From the NCBI RefSeq assembly GCF_010509575.1, contig NZ_CP048437.1:62001-126000 (forward strand): 64,000 bases of DNA. The letters run 5' to 3'. Position 1 is the stretch's first letter. Every line of letters starts with the position of its first letter. Source of the stretch: Faecalibacterium duncaniae. GTDB taxonomy: Bacteria > Bacillota > Clostridia > Oscillospirales > Ruminococcaceae. Position numbers and translations under genes: made by a program. The notes under the pieces are model-generated. The model was not told the DNA's origin and searched no databases. It worked only from the letters and a program-made list of their open reading frames with translations. This document shows positions 1 through 8,213 of this stretch, one piece after another.

Positions 1-1
1 G

Positions 2-85
2 CTGAGCTATGCGGACTTGATTCTGAATGGTGACCCGGAGGAATATTTGAAGAATGTGACTGGGAGTCATGGGCTAGAAGATTAG
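2..85 (+). CDS. 3' end of an unidentified gene (partial)
   Basis: An open frame enters from the left edge and ends at TAG at 83-85. It encodes 27 residues ending ...EYLKNVTGSHGLED. The tail is acidic and helix-prone, and too short to assign to a family. It runs in the same direction as the LysR gene but is separated from it by about 180 bases that hold a good promoter, so the two are probably not co-transcribed. The reading frame is inferred only from protein-like composition. Confidence 0.4.
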   Translation: MSYADLILNGDPEEYLKNVTGSHGLED

Positions 86-159
86 CTGTGCCCCGGGCGC
101 AAGATCGGCAAGGGCCAATTGCCTTCCTTTTTGCGATTTTACTATTTTTCAATTTCCTC

Positions 160-188
160 TTGCAATTTTCGATTGCAGTTGTTATGAT
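160..188 (+). promoter_or_regulatory. Promoter and palindromic operator of the LysR gene
   Basis: TTGCAA (160-165) and TATGAT (183-188) are spaced by 17 bases. A perfect inverted repeat TGCAAT-N5-ATTGCA (161-177) overlaps the -35 element. LysR-type proteins commonly repress their own gene through such a palindrome; autoregulation here is inferred. Confidence 0.6.
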
Positions 189-267
189 ACGGGCAGGGAT
201 AAAATGTGCAAAAAGTATTCTGCACAAGGCAGCAATGCGATTTTTACATGGAGGGGGCAGACGTATC

Positions 268-1212
268 ATGTATGTAGATTGGGAGTATTACAAGATCTTC
301 TATTATGTGGCGAAGTATCAGAACTTTACCAAGGCCGCGCGGGTGCTGGGCAACAACCAGCCCAACATCACCCACTCGATGAACCGACTGGAAAGCCAGC
401 TGAACTGCGTGCTGTTCATCCGCTCCAATCGGGGTGTGACCCTGACACCGGAAGGCGAGATGCTCTACTCCCGCATTGCTTCGGCGGCGGTGCAGATCCA
501 GGATGCCGAGGAGGAGCTGAGCGCCAGTGCCACGCTGGAGCACGGAACCATCAGCATCAGCGCCACCGAGACGGCGCTCAACATTTATCTTTCCAAAAAG
601 CTGCGGGATTTCCATACCGAATATCCCGGCATCCGGCTGCGCATCTCGAACCACTCCACCCCGCAGGCGGTGCAGGCCGTGAAGAACGGCGAGGTGGATT
701 TTGCCATTGTGAGCACCCCGGCGGAGATCGAGTCAGGGCTGAAAATGGTGGAGCTGAAGTCGTTTTACGAGGTGCTGGTGGGTGGCAGGACCTTCACCGC
801 ACTGGCAAGTCAGAGCCTGACCCTGAAGGAGCTGCGCAGCTATCCCCTCATCTCCCTCAGCGACGAGAGCGTGACCCGCAGCCTGTACCGGCAGTTCTTC
901 CTGGATCACGGCGCGGTCCTCAAGCCGGATACGGAAGCCGCCACCACCGACCAGATGCTCACGCTGGTCAAAAGCGAGTTGGGCCTTGCCTTTGTGCCGG
1001 AACCCATGGCGAGGGATAGCCTGGAGCGGGGCGAGCTGGTGCAGCTTCATCTGCAGGAGATCATCCCGACTCGTTCAATCTGCCTTGTTTACGACCGCCA
1101 CCGCCCACTGAATACGGCGGCGCGGAAATTCCAGCAGATGCTGACCAAAGCAGATCCGCCCCGCCCGGCCGAATCGAAGCAGACCGAGAGCATCTCTTTT
1201 GTGTCCCAATAA
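268..1212 (+). CDS. LysR-family transcriptional regulator
   Basis: This 314-residue protein has the standard LysR layout. The N-terminal winged helix-turn-helix begins WEYYKIFYYVAKYQNFTKAA and continues through the recognition helix (QPNITHSMNRLESQL) over residues 1-60. A periplasmic-binding-like effector domain follows (about 90-295). The ATG at 268 is chosen because GGAGGGGG lies just upstream and the HTH starts at once; the open frame extends further up, but that part covers the promoter. No divergent partner gene is present, because the sequence to its left reads in the same direction, so its targets cannot be inferred. The effector is unknown. A bidirectional hairpin closes the gene at 1290. 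Confidence 0.9.
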   Translation: MYVDWEYYKIFYYVAKYQNFTKAARVLGNNQPNITHSMNRLESQLNCVLFIRSNRGVTLTPEGEMLYSRIASAAVQIQDAEEELSASATLEHGTISISATETALNIYLSKKLRDFHTEYPGIRLRISNHSTPQAVQAVKNGEVDFAIVSTPAEIESGLKMVELKSFYEVLVGGRTFTALASQSLTLKELRSYPLISLSDESVTRSLYRQFFLDHGAVLKPDTEAATTDQMLTLVKSELGLAFVPEPMARDSLERGELVQLHLQEIIPTRSICLVYDRHRPLNTAARKFQQMLTKADPPRPAESKQTESISFVSQ

Positions 1213-1289
1213 AATGCTGTCGAGATGAGGCAGGGCGTCGTTCACAGCACTGCCCTGGCTTCTGCCGGCTTTTCTAAGGCATAAAATGA

Positions 1290-1328
1290 CCCCGGAGCGT
1301 TTGCTGTGATGCATCGCTCCGGGGTTTT
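1290..1328 (+). terminator. Terminator between lysR and nifX-like genes
   Basis: Stem CCCCGGAGCG / CGCTCCGGGG with a 15-base loop, followed by TTTT. It sits between converging genes and may also serve the minus-strand gene. Confidence 0.8.
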
Positions 1329-1341
1329 GTGATGTTATGGG

Positions 1342-1737
1342 TTACTGGCCGCAGGAGTGCCCGCCGCAGTGATGCTCACCGCAATGGTGGCCCTCGCCGT
1401 GGTCGTGGTGGTCACAATGGGCGTTGGGGTCAAAGCGGAGCTTTCCGGCCAGATAATCTGCTACTGCCGCGTCTGCCGGGCCGCTGATCCCGCCGAACAG
1501 TTGGATGCCTGCCTGTGCAAGGGCGTTCTGTGCCCCGGGGCCGATGCCGCCGCAGAACACCACATTGGCATTGTGCTGGGCCAGAAAGCCCACCAGTGCG
1601 CCGTGGCCCTGCCCGTTGGTGGAAACGACCTCGCTGGCCGTCACCTGTCCGTTTTCGACCTCGTAGAACTTGAACTCTGCCGTGTGGCCGAAGTGCTGGA
1701 ATACCATACCGTTTTCATAAGGAATTGCGATTTTCAT
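1342..1737 (-). CDS. NifX/NifB-type dinitrogenase iron-molybdenum cofactor family protein
   Basis: A 131-residue protein that begins MKIAIPYENGMVFQHFGHT, the typical start of the small Fe-Mo cofactor binding fold (residues 1-105), with GGIGPGAQNALAQAGI forming the second conserved loop. The last 25 or so residues are packed with His and Cys (HHDHGEGHHCGEHHCGGHSCG), a likely metal-binding tail. The RBS AAAGGAGA lies 8 bases before the ATG. Nothing else in the window belongs to nitrogen fixation. Free-standing members of this family are common in anaerobes, where they are thought to handle iron-sulfur or molybdenum centres. The metal bound here is unknown. Confidence 0.85.
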   Translation of the reverse strand: MKIAIPYENGMVFQHFGHTAEFKFYEVENGQVTASEVVSTNGQGHGALVGFLAQHNANVVFCGGIGPGAQNALAQAGIQLFGGISGPADAAVADYLAGKLRFDPNAHCDHHDHGEGHHCGEHHCGGHSCGQ

Positions 1738-1794
1738 GGGGGATGTCTCCTTTTTTCTTTTCTTTTATTATAACATAACGCAGGAGACAATAAA

Positions 1795-1811
1795 ACCCCG
1801 GAACACGGGGT
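1795..1811 (-). terminator. Terminator of the HAD gene
   Basis: On the minus strand ACCCCG-N5-CGGGGT is followed by TTT, just past the HAD stop codon. It also lies immediately upstream of the NifX-like gene. Confidence 0.6.
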
Positions 1812-1834
1812 GATTTTGCGGAGCTTTCCCTCAG

Positions 1835-2488
1835 TTACAGTTCTCCTGTTTTCAGCTTGGCCAGCACCTCGTTCAGGCTGGTGCATTCCATGGTATACAG
1901 ACTGCGCATTTCATCGTCGGCGGGGAGCAGATCGGGCACCATGACGGTGACAAAGCCCCCGGCGGCACCGGCGCGGACACCGTTGTAGCTGTCCTCCAGC
2001 ACCAGCGTGTGGGCGGGGTCGGTGCCCAGCTTTTCTGCCGCCAGCAGGAAGATCTCCGGGTCGGGCTTGGAGTGTTTGACCTGCTGGCCGGATACCAGCG
2101 CCTTGAAGTAGTGGGTCAACCCCCAGTTGTTCAGGTTGCCCTCGATGACATGGACCCGGCTGGAGGAGGCCACTGCCATGGGGATGTGGTTGGCATCCAG
2201 CCAGGCCAGCAGCTCGTCCAGCCCCGGCTTTTTGGGCACCGGTTTCTGGAACTCCTCATCGGCCACCCGGTGCAGGCTGTCGATGATGGCGTTGGCATCA
2301 CAGTCCTCTCCGTAGAACTGCCGCACGATGTTACGGGAAGTTTCGCCCGCCGTGCCGCGTTCAACCTCGGCAAGGCCTTCCTTGTACTCCAGACCCAGCG
2401 CCGCCAGCGCCGGTTTCCAGAAAGTGGCCCACATCCGCTCGGTGTCGAACATCAGGCCGTCCATATCAAAAATCACGCCGTTGATCAT
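1835..2488 (-). CDS. HAD-superfamily phosphatase, beta-phosphoglucomutase-like
   Basis: 217 residues. Motif I is FDMDGLMFDTE near the N-terminus, with the nucleophile and acid/base aspartates in DxD. Motif II is the Ser in VASSSRVHV. The motif III Lys is in KHSKPDPEIF, and motif IV acidic residues are in LVLEDSYNGVRAG. The alpha-helical cap lies between motifs I and II, as in HAD subfamily IA (PGMB, GS1-type phosphatases). The substrate is probably a small sugar phosphate or nucleotide but cannot be told from sequence. The start at 2488 is fixed by AAGGAG nine bases upstream; the frame runs further up only through an inverted-repeat element. Confidence 0.88.
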   Translation of the reverse strand: MINGVIFDMDGLMFDTERMWATFWKPALAALGLEYKEGLAEVERGTAGETSRNIVRQFYGEDCDANAIIDSLHRVADEEFQKPVPKKPGLDELLAWLDANHIPMAVASSSRVHVIEGNLNNWGLTHYFKALVSGQQVKHSKPDPEIFLLAAEKLGTDPAHTLVLEDSYNGVRAGAAGGFVTVMVPDLLPADDEMRSLYTMECTSLNEVLAKLKTGEL

Positions 2489-2510
2489 GGTAGAACTCCT
2501 TTTATTATAA

Positions 2511-2665
2511 CCCTCTCCGTCATTGCTTCGCAATGCCACCTCTCCCGAAGGGAGAGGCTGTTCTGCCTCATGGAAAAGGTTTTCGCAAAACCAAAATCTA
2601 AAAGCCGCAATGGGCTCCCCCTTTGGGGGAGCTGGCAACGCCATCGGCGTTGACTGAGAGGGCTT
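2511..2665. repeat. Interspersed inverted-repeat element, copy a
   Basis: Outer arms CCCTCTCCGTCA and TGACTGAGAGGG bracket two hairpin arms: CCTCTCCC...GGGAGAGG at about 2542-2558 and GGCTCCCC...GGGGGAGC at about 2619-2637. The ends and arm motifs match eight other sites in the window. It lies between the HAD gene and the ilvE promoter. Confidence 0.8.
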
Positions 2666-2731
2666 ATGTTTTCATTTTATCACAATTTGCGACAACTTAC
2701 AGCCCCCAAACATGAAAGATTTTGCGTTTCC

Positions 2732-2759
2732 TTGCAAATCCGGCTCATGCTACTATAAT
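2732..2759 (+). promoter_or_regulatory. ilvE promoter
   Basis: TTGCAA (2732-2737), a 16-base spacer and a consensus TATAAT (2754-2759), about 83 bases before the ilvE start. No T-box or leucine leader structure was recognised in the leader. Confidence 0.7.
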
Positions 2760-2842
2760 AGAAAACAACATTCGGCATTTCAGGTGCGGGCGCGTGCCGC
2801 GCAAAATCTGCTGTGTGAGATCAGAAAAGAGGGAAATATATC

Positions 2843-3922
2843 ATGTTGGATATCAAGATCACTCGTACCACTTCTCCCAAGGAGAAGCCCCAGGACGAGA
2901 CCAAGCTGGGCTTCGGCAAGAAATTTACCGACCACATGTTTGTGATGGATTATACCGAGGGCGAGGGCTGGCACGATGCCCGCATCGTCCCCTATGCACC
3001 CTTCCCGCTGGACCCGGCCACGGTGGTGTTCCACTATGCGCAGGAGATCTTTGAGGGCATGAAGGCTTACCGCACCGCGGATGACACCATTCAGCTGTTC
3101 CGCCCCGATTGCAACGCAAAGCGTTTCCAGGATTCCGCCGACCGCCTGTGCATCCCTAAGATCCCGGAAGAGGATTTTGTGCAGGCTGTTGAGGCTCTGG
3201 TGGATGTGGAGCGCGACTGGGTGCCCCATACCGATGGTGCTTCTCTGTACATCCGTCCCTTCATTTTTGCAAACGATGTGGGTCTGGGCGTGCACGCTTC
3301 CAAGCACTATATCTTCTGCATCATCTGTGCTCCCTCCGGCGCTTACTACGCCGAGGGCATCAACCCCGTCCGCATCTACGTTGAGGATGAATACATCCGT
3401 GCCGCTCCCGGCCTGACCGGCTTCACCAAGTGCGGCGGCAACTACGCTGCTTCCATCAAGGCCGGTGAGCTGGCCGAGGAGCAGGGCTACGCACAGGTGC
3501 TGTGGCTGGACGGCGTGGAGAAGAAGTACGTTGAAGAAGTCGGCAGCATGAACATCATGTTCAAGATCGACGGCAAGGTCTACACCGCTGCAACCGTTGG
3601 CACCGTTCTGCCCGGCGTTACCCGCCGCAGCTGCATCGAGCTGCTGAAGGATTGGGGCTATGATGTCATCGAGGGCAAGCTGGCCATTGCGGACATCATG
3701 CAGGCCGCCCGCGAGGGCAAGCTGGAGGAGGTCTTCGGCACTGGTACCGCCGCAGTCGTCTCCCCTGTCAAGGAGCTGGTCTGGAAGGGCGAGCACGCCT
3801 ACATTGGCGATGGCAAGATCGGCCCTGTGACCCAGAAGCTGTACGACACCATGACCGGGATGCAGTGGGGCAAGATCCCCGATACCAAGGGCTGGATCGT
3901 TCCGGTTGAGAAGAAGTATTGA
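2843..3922 (+). CDS. ilvE: Branched-chain amino acid aminotransferase
   Basis: 359 residues, the long form of the class IV PLP aminotransferases found in many Firmicutes. It transfers the amino group between glutamate and the 2-oxo acids of Leu, Ile and Val, the last step of their synthesis. The PLP lysine is Lys196 in GFTKCGGNYAAS, followed by the conserved acidic loop EEVGSMNIMF and the phosphate-binding Thr region GTGTAAVVSP. The N-terminal FHYAQEIFEGMKAYR is typical of the family. The ATG at 2843 follows GAGGGA. It has its own promoter and a terminator directly after, so it is monocistronic; the other ilv/leu genes are not in the window. Confidence 0.95.
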   Translation: MLDIKITRTTSPKEKPQDETKLGFGKKFTDHMFVMDYTEGEGWHDARIVPYAPFPLDPATVVFHYAQEIFEGMKAYRTADDTIQLFRPDCNAKRFQDSADRLCIPKIPEEDFVQAVEALVDVERDWVPHTDGASLYIRPFIFANDVGLGVHASKHYIFCIICAPSGAYYAEGINPVRIYVEDEYIRAAPGLTGFTKCGGNYAASIKAGELAEEQGYAQVLWLDGVEKKYVEEVGSMNIMFKIDGKVYTAATVGTVLPGVTRRSCIELLKDWGYDVIEGKLAIADIMQAAREGKLEEVFGTGTAAVVSPVKELVWKGEHAYIGDGKIGPVTQKLYDTMTGMQWGKIPDTKGWIVPVEKKY

Positions 3923-3957
3923 TCCTTCCCGCGCTTCTCTCTGTTCAGAATTTTTGC

Positions 3958-3995
3958 AAACGCCGCCGGGTGGGGAATGCCGCCGGGCGGCGTTT
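3958..3995 (+). terminator. ilvE terminator
   Basis: AAACGCCGCC (3958-3967) pairs with GGCGGCGTTT (3986-3995). Confidence 0.75.
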
Positions 3996-4008
3996 GCCGT
4001 ATCATAGA

Positions 4009-4124
4009 ACCTCTCAGCCGCCTACGGCGGCAGCTCCCCTGGTTAGGGGAGCCAAGTTTACGATACCGTTTTCTTGCCTCTCCTGCTAGGAAAGGTGGCA
4101 ATGCGAAGTATTGACGGAGAGGTT
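4009..4124. repeat. Interspersed inverted-repeat element, copy b
   Basis: Ends AACCTCTCAG and GACGGAGAGGTT. Inner hairpins are CAGCTCCCCTGGTTAGGGGAG and GCCTCTCCTGCTAGGAAAGG. It sits between the ilvE terminator and the first esterase gene. Confidence 0.8.
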
Positions 4125-4200
4125 TTGTCTCCCGATTGCTTTTCCGCCTGCACAGTGCTAGACTATGTGCAGAAAAACAGAAACGAGAGGGAACTGGAAT

Positions 4201-4974
4201 ATGGTCAAAAAATGGAGCGTCAGCTATCCTGCGGTGAACGGCGTGGAGCAGCGCCGGGTGTATGTCTACCTGCCCACCATGTACGAAGCCGACCCGGAGC
4301 GTCGGTATCCGGTGCTGTATATGTTCGACGGCCAGAATGTGTTCTTTGATGCGGATGCCACCTACGGCAAGAGCTGGGGCGTGGCGGATTATCTGGACTA
4401 CACCGATACCCCGCTCATCGTGGCGGCAGTGGAGTGCAATGCAGGCCCCAACAACGAGCGCCTTGTGGAGTATTCGCCCTACCGCTTCGATGACCCGACC
4501 TATGGCCACTTTGACGGCAAGGGGCAGGCGACCATGAGCTGGTTCATCCACCGGTTCAAGCCCTTCATTGACCACAATTTCCGCACCCTGCCGGACCGGG
4601 AGCACACGTTCATTGGCGGCAGCTCCATGGGCGGCCTGATGAGCCTGTACGCCCTGCTGCAGTATAACGATATCTTCAGCCGCGCGGCAGCCCTGTCGCC
4701 GTCGATCTGGGTGTCTCCTGAAAAGTTCAGCGGTCTGGTGGGCCGCGCAAAGCTGGAGCCCGGCACGGTGCTCTACATGGACTACGGTTCCCAGGAGATG
4801 GGCAGCCACGAGGGAATGCGCAGGGAATTTGCCGAGATGTGCAGCAAGATCATGGTCCGGGGCATCCACCTGACCAGCCGCCTGGTGCCCGGCGGCACCC
4901 ACAGCGAAGCCAGCTGGGAAAAGCAGCTGCCGTTCGTGTTCCATACTTTGATGTACGAGTTAGACGATGAGTAA
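4201..4974 (+). CDS. Putative esterase (esterase D / enterochelin-esterase fold)
   Basis: 257 residues with the alpha/beta-hydrolase esterase D layout. The N-terminal strands end in YPVLYMFDGQNVFFD, the nucleophile elbow is GGSSMGGLMSLY, and the acidic residue and the catalytic His lie towards the C-terminus (GGTHSEASWEKQLP). No signal peptide is seen, so it should be cytosolic. The ATG at 4201 follows AGAGGGA; an upstream in-frame ATG at 4165 has no RBS. It heads a three-gene set with a second hydrolase (5123) and an ATP-grasp ligase (5894). An inverted-repeat element sits between it and the second hydrolase, so the set may be one transcript interrupted by a hairpin. The ester it cleaves is unknown. 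Confidence 0.85.
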   Translation: MVKKWSVSYPAVNGVEQRRVYVYLPTMYEADPERRYPVLYMFDGQNVFFDADATYGKSWGVADYLDYTDTPLIVAAVECNAGPNNERLVEYSPYRFDDPTYGHFDGKGQATMSWFIHRFKPFIDHNFRTLPDREHTFIGGSSMGGLMSLYALLQYNDIFSRAAALSPSIWVSPEKFSGLVGRAKLEPGTVLYMDYGSQEMGSHEGMRREFAEMCSKIMVRGIHLTSRLVPGGTHSEASWEKQLPFVFHTLMYELDDE

Positions 4975-4980
4975 AAACGA

Positions 4981-5104
4981 ACTCCCTCAGTCACGGCTTG
5001 CGCCGCGCCAGCTCCCTCACGGAGGGAGCCCAAGCTTTTCCGTTGCGTGAAAAGCCTCCCTCATAGAGGGAGGTGGCATCGCGTCAGCGATGACGGAAGG
5101 AGTT
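4981..5104. repeat. Interspersed inverted-repeat element, copy c
   Basis: Ends ACTCCCTCAGTCA and TGACGGAAGGAGTT. Inner hairpins are GCTCCCTCACGGAGGGAGC and GCCTCCCTCATAGAGGGAGG. The right end runs to within 4 bases of the GGAGG that serves the next gene. Confidence 0.85.
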
Positions 5105-5122
5105 ACCAAAGGAGGAATCTCC

Positions 5123-5875
5123 ATGGAAACACAATACTTCAAGGATTACAGCCCCGCATTGGGCCGGGAGATGGAATGCAAGGTCTACGGCCACGCAGGC
5201 CGCCCCATGCTCTTTATCCCCTGTCAGGATGGCCGTTTCTTCGACTTTGAGGACTTCCACATGGCCGGTACGCTGGCACCGTGGATCGAATCCGGGCAGA
5301 TCATGGTCATCTCCATCGACACCATCGATCAGGAGACCTGGTCCGACACCAACGGCGACCCCTACTGGCGGATCCGCCGCTATGAGCAGTGGATCCGCTA
5401 CATCGTGGAGGAAGTCGTGCCCAAGATCCAGTATATCGCCAAGGAGCGCAACGGCTGGGACGGCCTCCCCGGCGTGATCGCCTTTGGCTGCAGCCTGGGC
5501 GCGACCCATGCCGTCAACCTCTACCTGCGGTTCCCCTATCTTTTCGATGGTTGTCTGGCCCTCAGCGGCATCTACACCGCAAAATACGGCTTTGGCGATT
5601 ACATGGACGAGGTGGTCTACCAGAACTCCCCTGTGGACTATATGGCCAATTTCCCCACCGACCACCCCTATATGGACCTCTACCGCAGCAGGAAGGCGGT
5701 TATCTGCTGCGGTCAGGGCGCTTGGGAGCAGCCCGATACCACCCGGCAGCTCAAGCAGATCTTTGAGCAGAAAGGCATCCCTGTCTGGGTGGACCTGTGG
5801 GGCTATGATGTCAAGCACGACTGGGATTGGTGGTATCAGCAGGTCGTGTATTATATGCCTTATATTCTAGGATAA
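5123..5875 (+). CDS. Putative esterase, alpha/beta hydrolase
   Basis: 250 residues. The protein opens METQYFKDYSPALGREMECK. It has an oxyanion region (PMLFIPCQDGRF), a nucleophile elbow FGCSLGATHAVNLYLR and a C-terminal catalytic His in DVKHDWDWW. It is not closely similar in sequence to the hydrolase at 4201, although both have the esterase D fold, so this is not a recent duplication. The ATG at 5123 follows AAGGAGGAATCTCC, a strong RBS. The next gene, an ATP-grasp ligase, begins 18 bases after its stop, so the two are almost certainly co-transcribed. No signal peptide is present. The substrate is unknown; an ester or thioester made or consumed by the ligase next door is a reasonable guess. 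Confidence 0.85.
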   Translation: METQYFKDYSPALGREMECKVYGHAGRPMLFIPCQDGRFFDFEDFHMAGTLAPWIESGQIMVISIDTIDQETWSDTNGDPYWRIRRYEQWIRYIVEEVVPKIQYIAKERNGWDGLPGVIAFGCSLGATHAVNLYLRFPYLFDGCLALSGIYTAKYGFGDYMDEVVYQNSPVDYMANFPTDHPYMDLYRSRKAVICCGQGAWEQPDTTRQLKQIFEQKGIPVWVDLWGYDVKHDWDWWYQQVVYYMPYILG

Positions 5876-5893
5876 AAGAGGAATCATCAAGCT

Positions 5894-7267
5894 ATGCAGA
5901 ACTTTATCTTTATCTCCCCCAATTTCCCCACCAACTACTGGCAGTTCTGCCGGGAGCTGAAAAATAACGGCATGAACGTGCTGGGCATCGGTGACCAGCC
6001 CTATGATGAGCTGAAGCCGGAGCTGAAAGACAGCCTGAACGAATACTATAAGGTCGGCAGTCTGGAGAATTATGACGAGGTCTACCGGGCGGTGGCGTTC
6101 TTCGCCTTCAAGTATGGCCGCATCGACTGGCTGGAATCCAACAACGAGTACTGGCTGGAGCGGGATGCGGCCCTGCGCACGGACTTCAACATCAAGTCCG
6201 GCTTCCAAACCGAGGATATGCCCCGCATCAAGTACAAGAGCAAGATGAAGGAGTATTACCAGAAGGCCGGCATCGCCACCGCACGTTACCACATGGTGGA
6301 CGACCTGGAGGGCTGCAGGAAGTTCATCGACGAGGTGGGCTATCCGGTGGTGGTCAAGCCGGACAACGGTGTGGGTGCCTCCGATACCCATAAGCTGTCC
6401 AGCGATGAGGAGCTGAAGCGCTTCCTGCTCTACAAGAGCACCTATCACCCCGACCTCTCCTACATCATGGAGGAGTTCGTCCATGCCGAGGTCAACAGCT
6501 ACGATGCCATCATTGACGGCAGCGGCAACCCCATCTTTGAGGCGGGCAACGTCAGCCCGGTGTCCATCATGGACATCGTCAACGACAGCGATAACTCCAT
6601 CTACTATATCATCAAGGACCTGCCCGAGGATACCCGCGCCGCCGGACGTGCCGCCGTCAGGAGCTTTGGCGTGAAGAGCCGGTTCGTCCACTTTGAGTTC
6701 TTCCGCATGACCGAGGATCAGGTCGGCATGGGCAAAAAGGGCCAGCTCGTGGCGCTGGAGGTCAATATGCGCCCCTGCGGCGGCTTTACCCCGGATATGA
6801 TCAACTTTGCCCGCTCCACCAACGTGTACAAGATCTGGGCGGATATGATCGCCTTCGGCGGCACGGATATGCCAGTGGGTGAGCACTACTACTGCCCCTT
6901 TGCAGGCCGCCGCGATGGCAAAAACTTTGTGTACAGCCATGAGCAGATCATGCAGAAGTACCAGAAGAATATGCGGATGGTGGACCGCATCCCCGAGGCT
7001 CTGTCCGGTGCCATGGGCAACCAGATGTACGTTGCAACCTTCTCCACCCGCGAAGAGATGGAGCAGTTCTACTCCGATGTGCTGGCTGTGAACGACCCTG
7101 TCAACGCCAAGGTGCAGAAGGAGCTGGCCGAGGTGCTGGCACTGGGCGAGCCCACCACCACCGCCCTCACCGAAAAGCCGAACCTCTCCCCCGCCGTGAA
7201 GCCCACCACGGCTGTGACCAAGACCCCCACCCGCGCCGTTACAAAGACAGCACGGAAGAGAAAGTGA
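5894..7267 (+). CDS. ATP-grasp domain carboxylate ligase
   Basis: 457 residues. Residues 1-105 form a Rossmann-like pre-ATP-grasp domain (FIFISPNFPTNYWQFCRELK). Residues 110-340 form the ATP-grasp fold: the KSKMKEYYQKAGI lid start, the ATP-binding Lys strand YPVVVKPDNGVGASDTHKL, the adenine-binding hinge IMEEFV and the metal-binding tail ALEVNMRPCGGFTPDMIN. Such enzymes couple ATP to acyl-phosphate formation and join a carboxylate to an amine or thiol. The C-terminal 45 residues are low-complexity, rich in Thr, Pro, Lys and Arg, and end in TARKRK, which is unusual for the family. It is directly downstream of a putative esterase (18-base gap) and closed by a strong hairpin. The product is not known. 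Confidence 0.88.
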   Translation: MQNFIFISPNFPTNYWQFCRELKNNGMNVLGIGDQPYDELKPELKDSLNEYYKVGSLENYDEVYRAVAFFAFKYGRIDWLESNNEYWLERDAALRTDFNIKSGFQTEDMPRIKYKSKMKEYYQKAGIATARYHMVDDLEGCRKFIDEVGYPVVVKPDNGVGASDTHKLSSDEELKRFLLYKSTYHPDLSYIMEEFVHAEVNSYDAIIDGSGNPIFEAGNVSPVSIMDIVNDSDNSIYYIIKDLPEDTRAAGRAAVRSFGVKSRFVHFEFFRMTEDQVGMGKKGQLVALEVNMRPCGGFTPDMINFARSTNVYKIWADMIAFGGTDMPVGEHYYCPFAGRRDGKNFVYSHEQIMQKYQKNMRMVDRIPEALSGAMGNQMYVATFSTREEMEQFYSDVLAVNDPVNAKVQKELAEVLALGEPTTTALTEKPNLSPAVKPTTAVTKTPTRAVTKTARKRK

Positions 7268-7277
7268 CCAGAAGCTA

Positions 7278-7326
7278 GAGAACAGCCCCGGGACGTTTCA
7301 CATGGGAACGTGCCGGGGCTGTTCTC
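7278..7326 (+). terminator. Terminator of the esterase/ATP-grasp operon
   Basis: A perfect 14-base stem GAGAACAGCCCCGG / CCGGGGCTGTTCTC. A run of nine or more T follows about 14 bases further on. Confidence 0.8.
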
Positions 7327-7433
7327 ATGTTGGAGAATTTTTTTTTTTCGATAACCAGTTGACAAATTGCGGGGGAGGGGGTAATCTTGAAAAAAGATGG
7401 GAATATCCACATCAAGAAATGGGAGAAAATAGT

Positions 7434-8195
7434 ATGAAAATCTGGAAGCGTTTTGCGGCCGGTTTGTTGACGGCCGCACTGACACTATCCCTGCTTACGG
7501 CCTGCGGCGATAGCGGCGGTGGAAGTAATGGCGGTGGAAACAGTGGGAATGCAAATCCGCCTGCGGCTTCAACTGGTGGGCAGGATAATGAAAGTTCTTC
7601 TGATTCTACAATACAAGAGCCGGATAAAACGCTCACATGGGCAAATTCTAAAACGAATGCATATTTTAGCCGCCTGGGTGTGACACGGGAGAATTTTTAT
7701 GCCGAATTGGAAAGTCAGCAGGGCGGACGAAACTTTGCATTCCGTGTTAGCGCATGTGGAAATCGCGCTAGTTATACGGTCATAGAAGATGATTGTACCT
7801 GCTCTGTGGATGAACAAGGCAATGTATATTGGTTTGATGGTGCGAATAAAGAGGTGAACGTGGATAAGGCGGGAACCTCTGCTGCCCAGAATAAAACTAA
7901 ACAGATCAAACAAAACGTGTACGGCTATGTGATGATTCCCAAGGCCAACGAAGTGGTTTCGATTACCGCCGGGGAATATCAGGGGGCCTATATGGAAAGC
8001 GTCCGTGTTGCCAGCGCGGAAGCTGGCGTGGGCACTTATGATTATGTGTTTGATGGAGATAATCTGGCCTTTATCATCATGCAGCATTATGGCGTAAAAA
8101 ATACGATAACGACCCTCTATGCGAACCCGTCAGACAAAGTGATCGGCTTCCCGGATTGGTATTCTGAAAATATTGGTGCATCCAAAGCAAGCTAA
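7434..8195 (+). CDS. Lipoprotein, first half of a two-domain protein cut by an in-frame TAA
   Basis: 253 residues: signal peptide MKIWKRFAAGLLTAALTLSL, lipobox LLTAC with the lipidated Cys at about 23, a Gly/Ser/Asn-rich linker, then a domain of about 190 residues starting AYFSRLGVTRENFYAEL. It ends at TAA (8193-8195). The same frame continues without another stop for 178 codons and encodes a second copy of this domain (next entry). The ATG follows GGGAGA. The DNA is clearly more AT-rich than its flanks, which hints at recent acquisition. I recognise no family; it is probably a surface lipoprotein. Whether it is intact, recently broken or read through cannot be told from one sequence. Confidence 0.75.
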   Translation: MKIWKRFAAGLLTAALTLSLLTACGDSGGGSNGGGNSGNANPPAASTGGQDNESSSDSTIQEPDKTLTWANSKTNAYFSRLGVTRENFYAELESQQGGRNFAFRVSACGNRASYTVIEDDCTCSVDEQGNVYWFDGANKEVNVDKAGTSAAQNKTKQIKQNVYGYVMIPKANEVVSITAGEYQGAYMESVRVASAEAGVGTYDYVFDGDNLAFIIMQHYGVKNTITTLYANPSDKVIGFPDWYSENIGASKAS

Positions 8196-8213
8196 TATTT
8201 CAAGGCTAAGGGT

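Noticed and set aside
2489..2644. N-terminal extension of the HAD phosphatase
   Set aside because: The extra frame is made of an inverted-repeat element, and a strong RBS stands in front of ATG 2488.
4009..5104. Repeat copies as plain rho-independent terminators
   Set aside because: They lack a T tract after the hairpins, contain two arms with conserved outer ends, and stand next to genuine terminators (for example at 3958).
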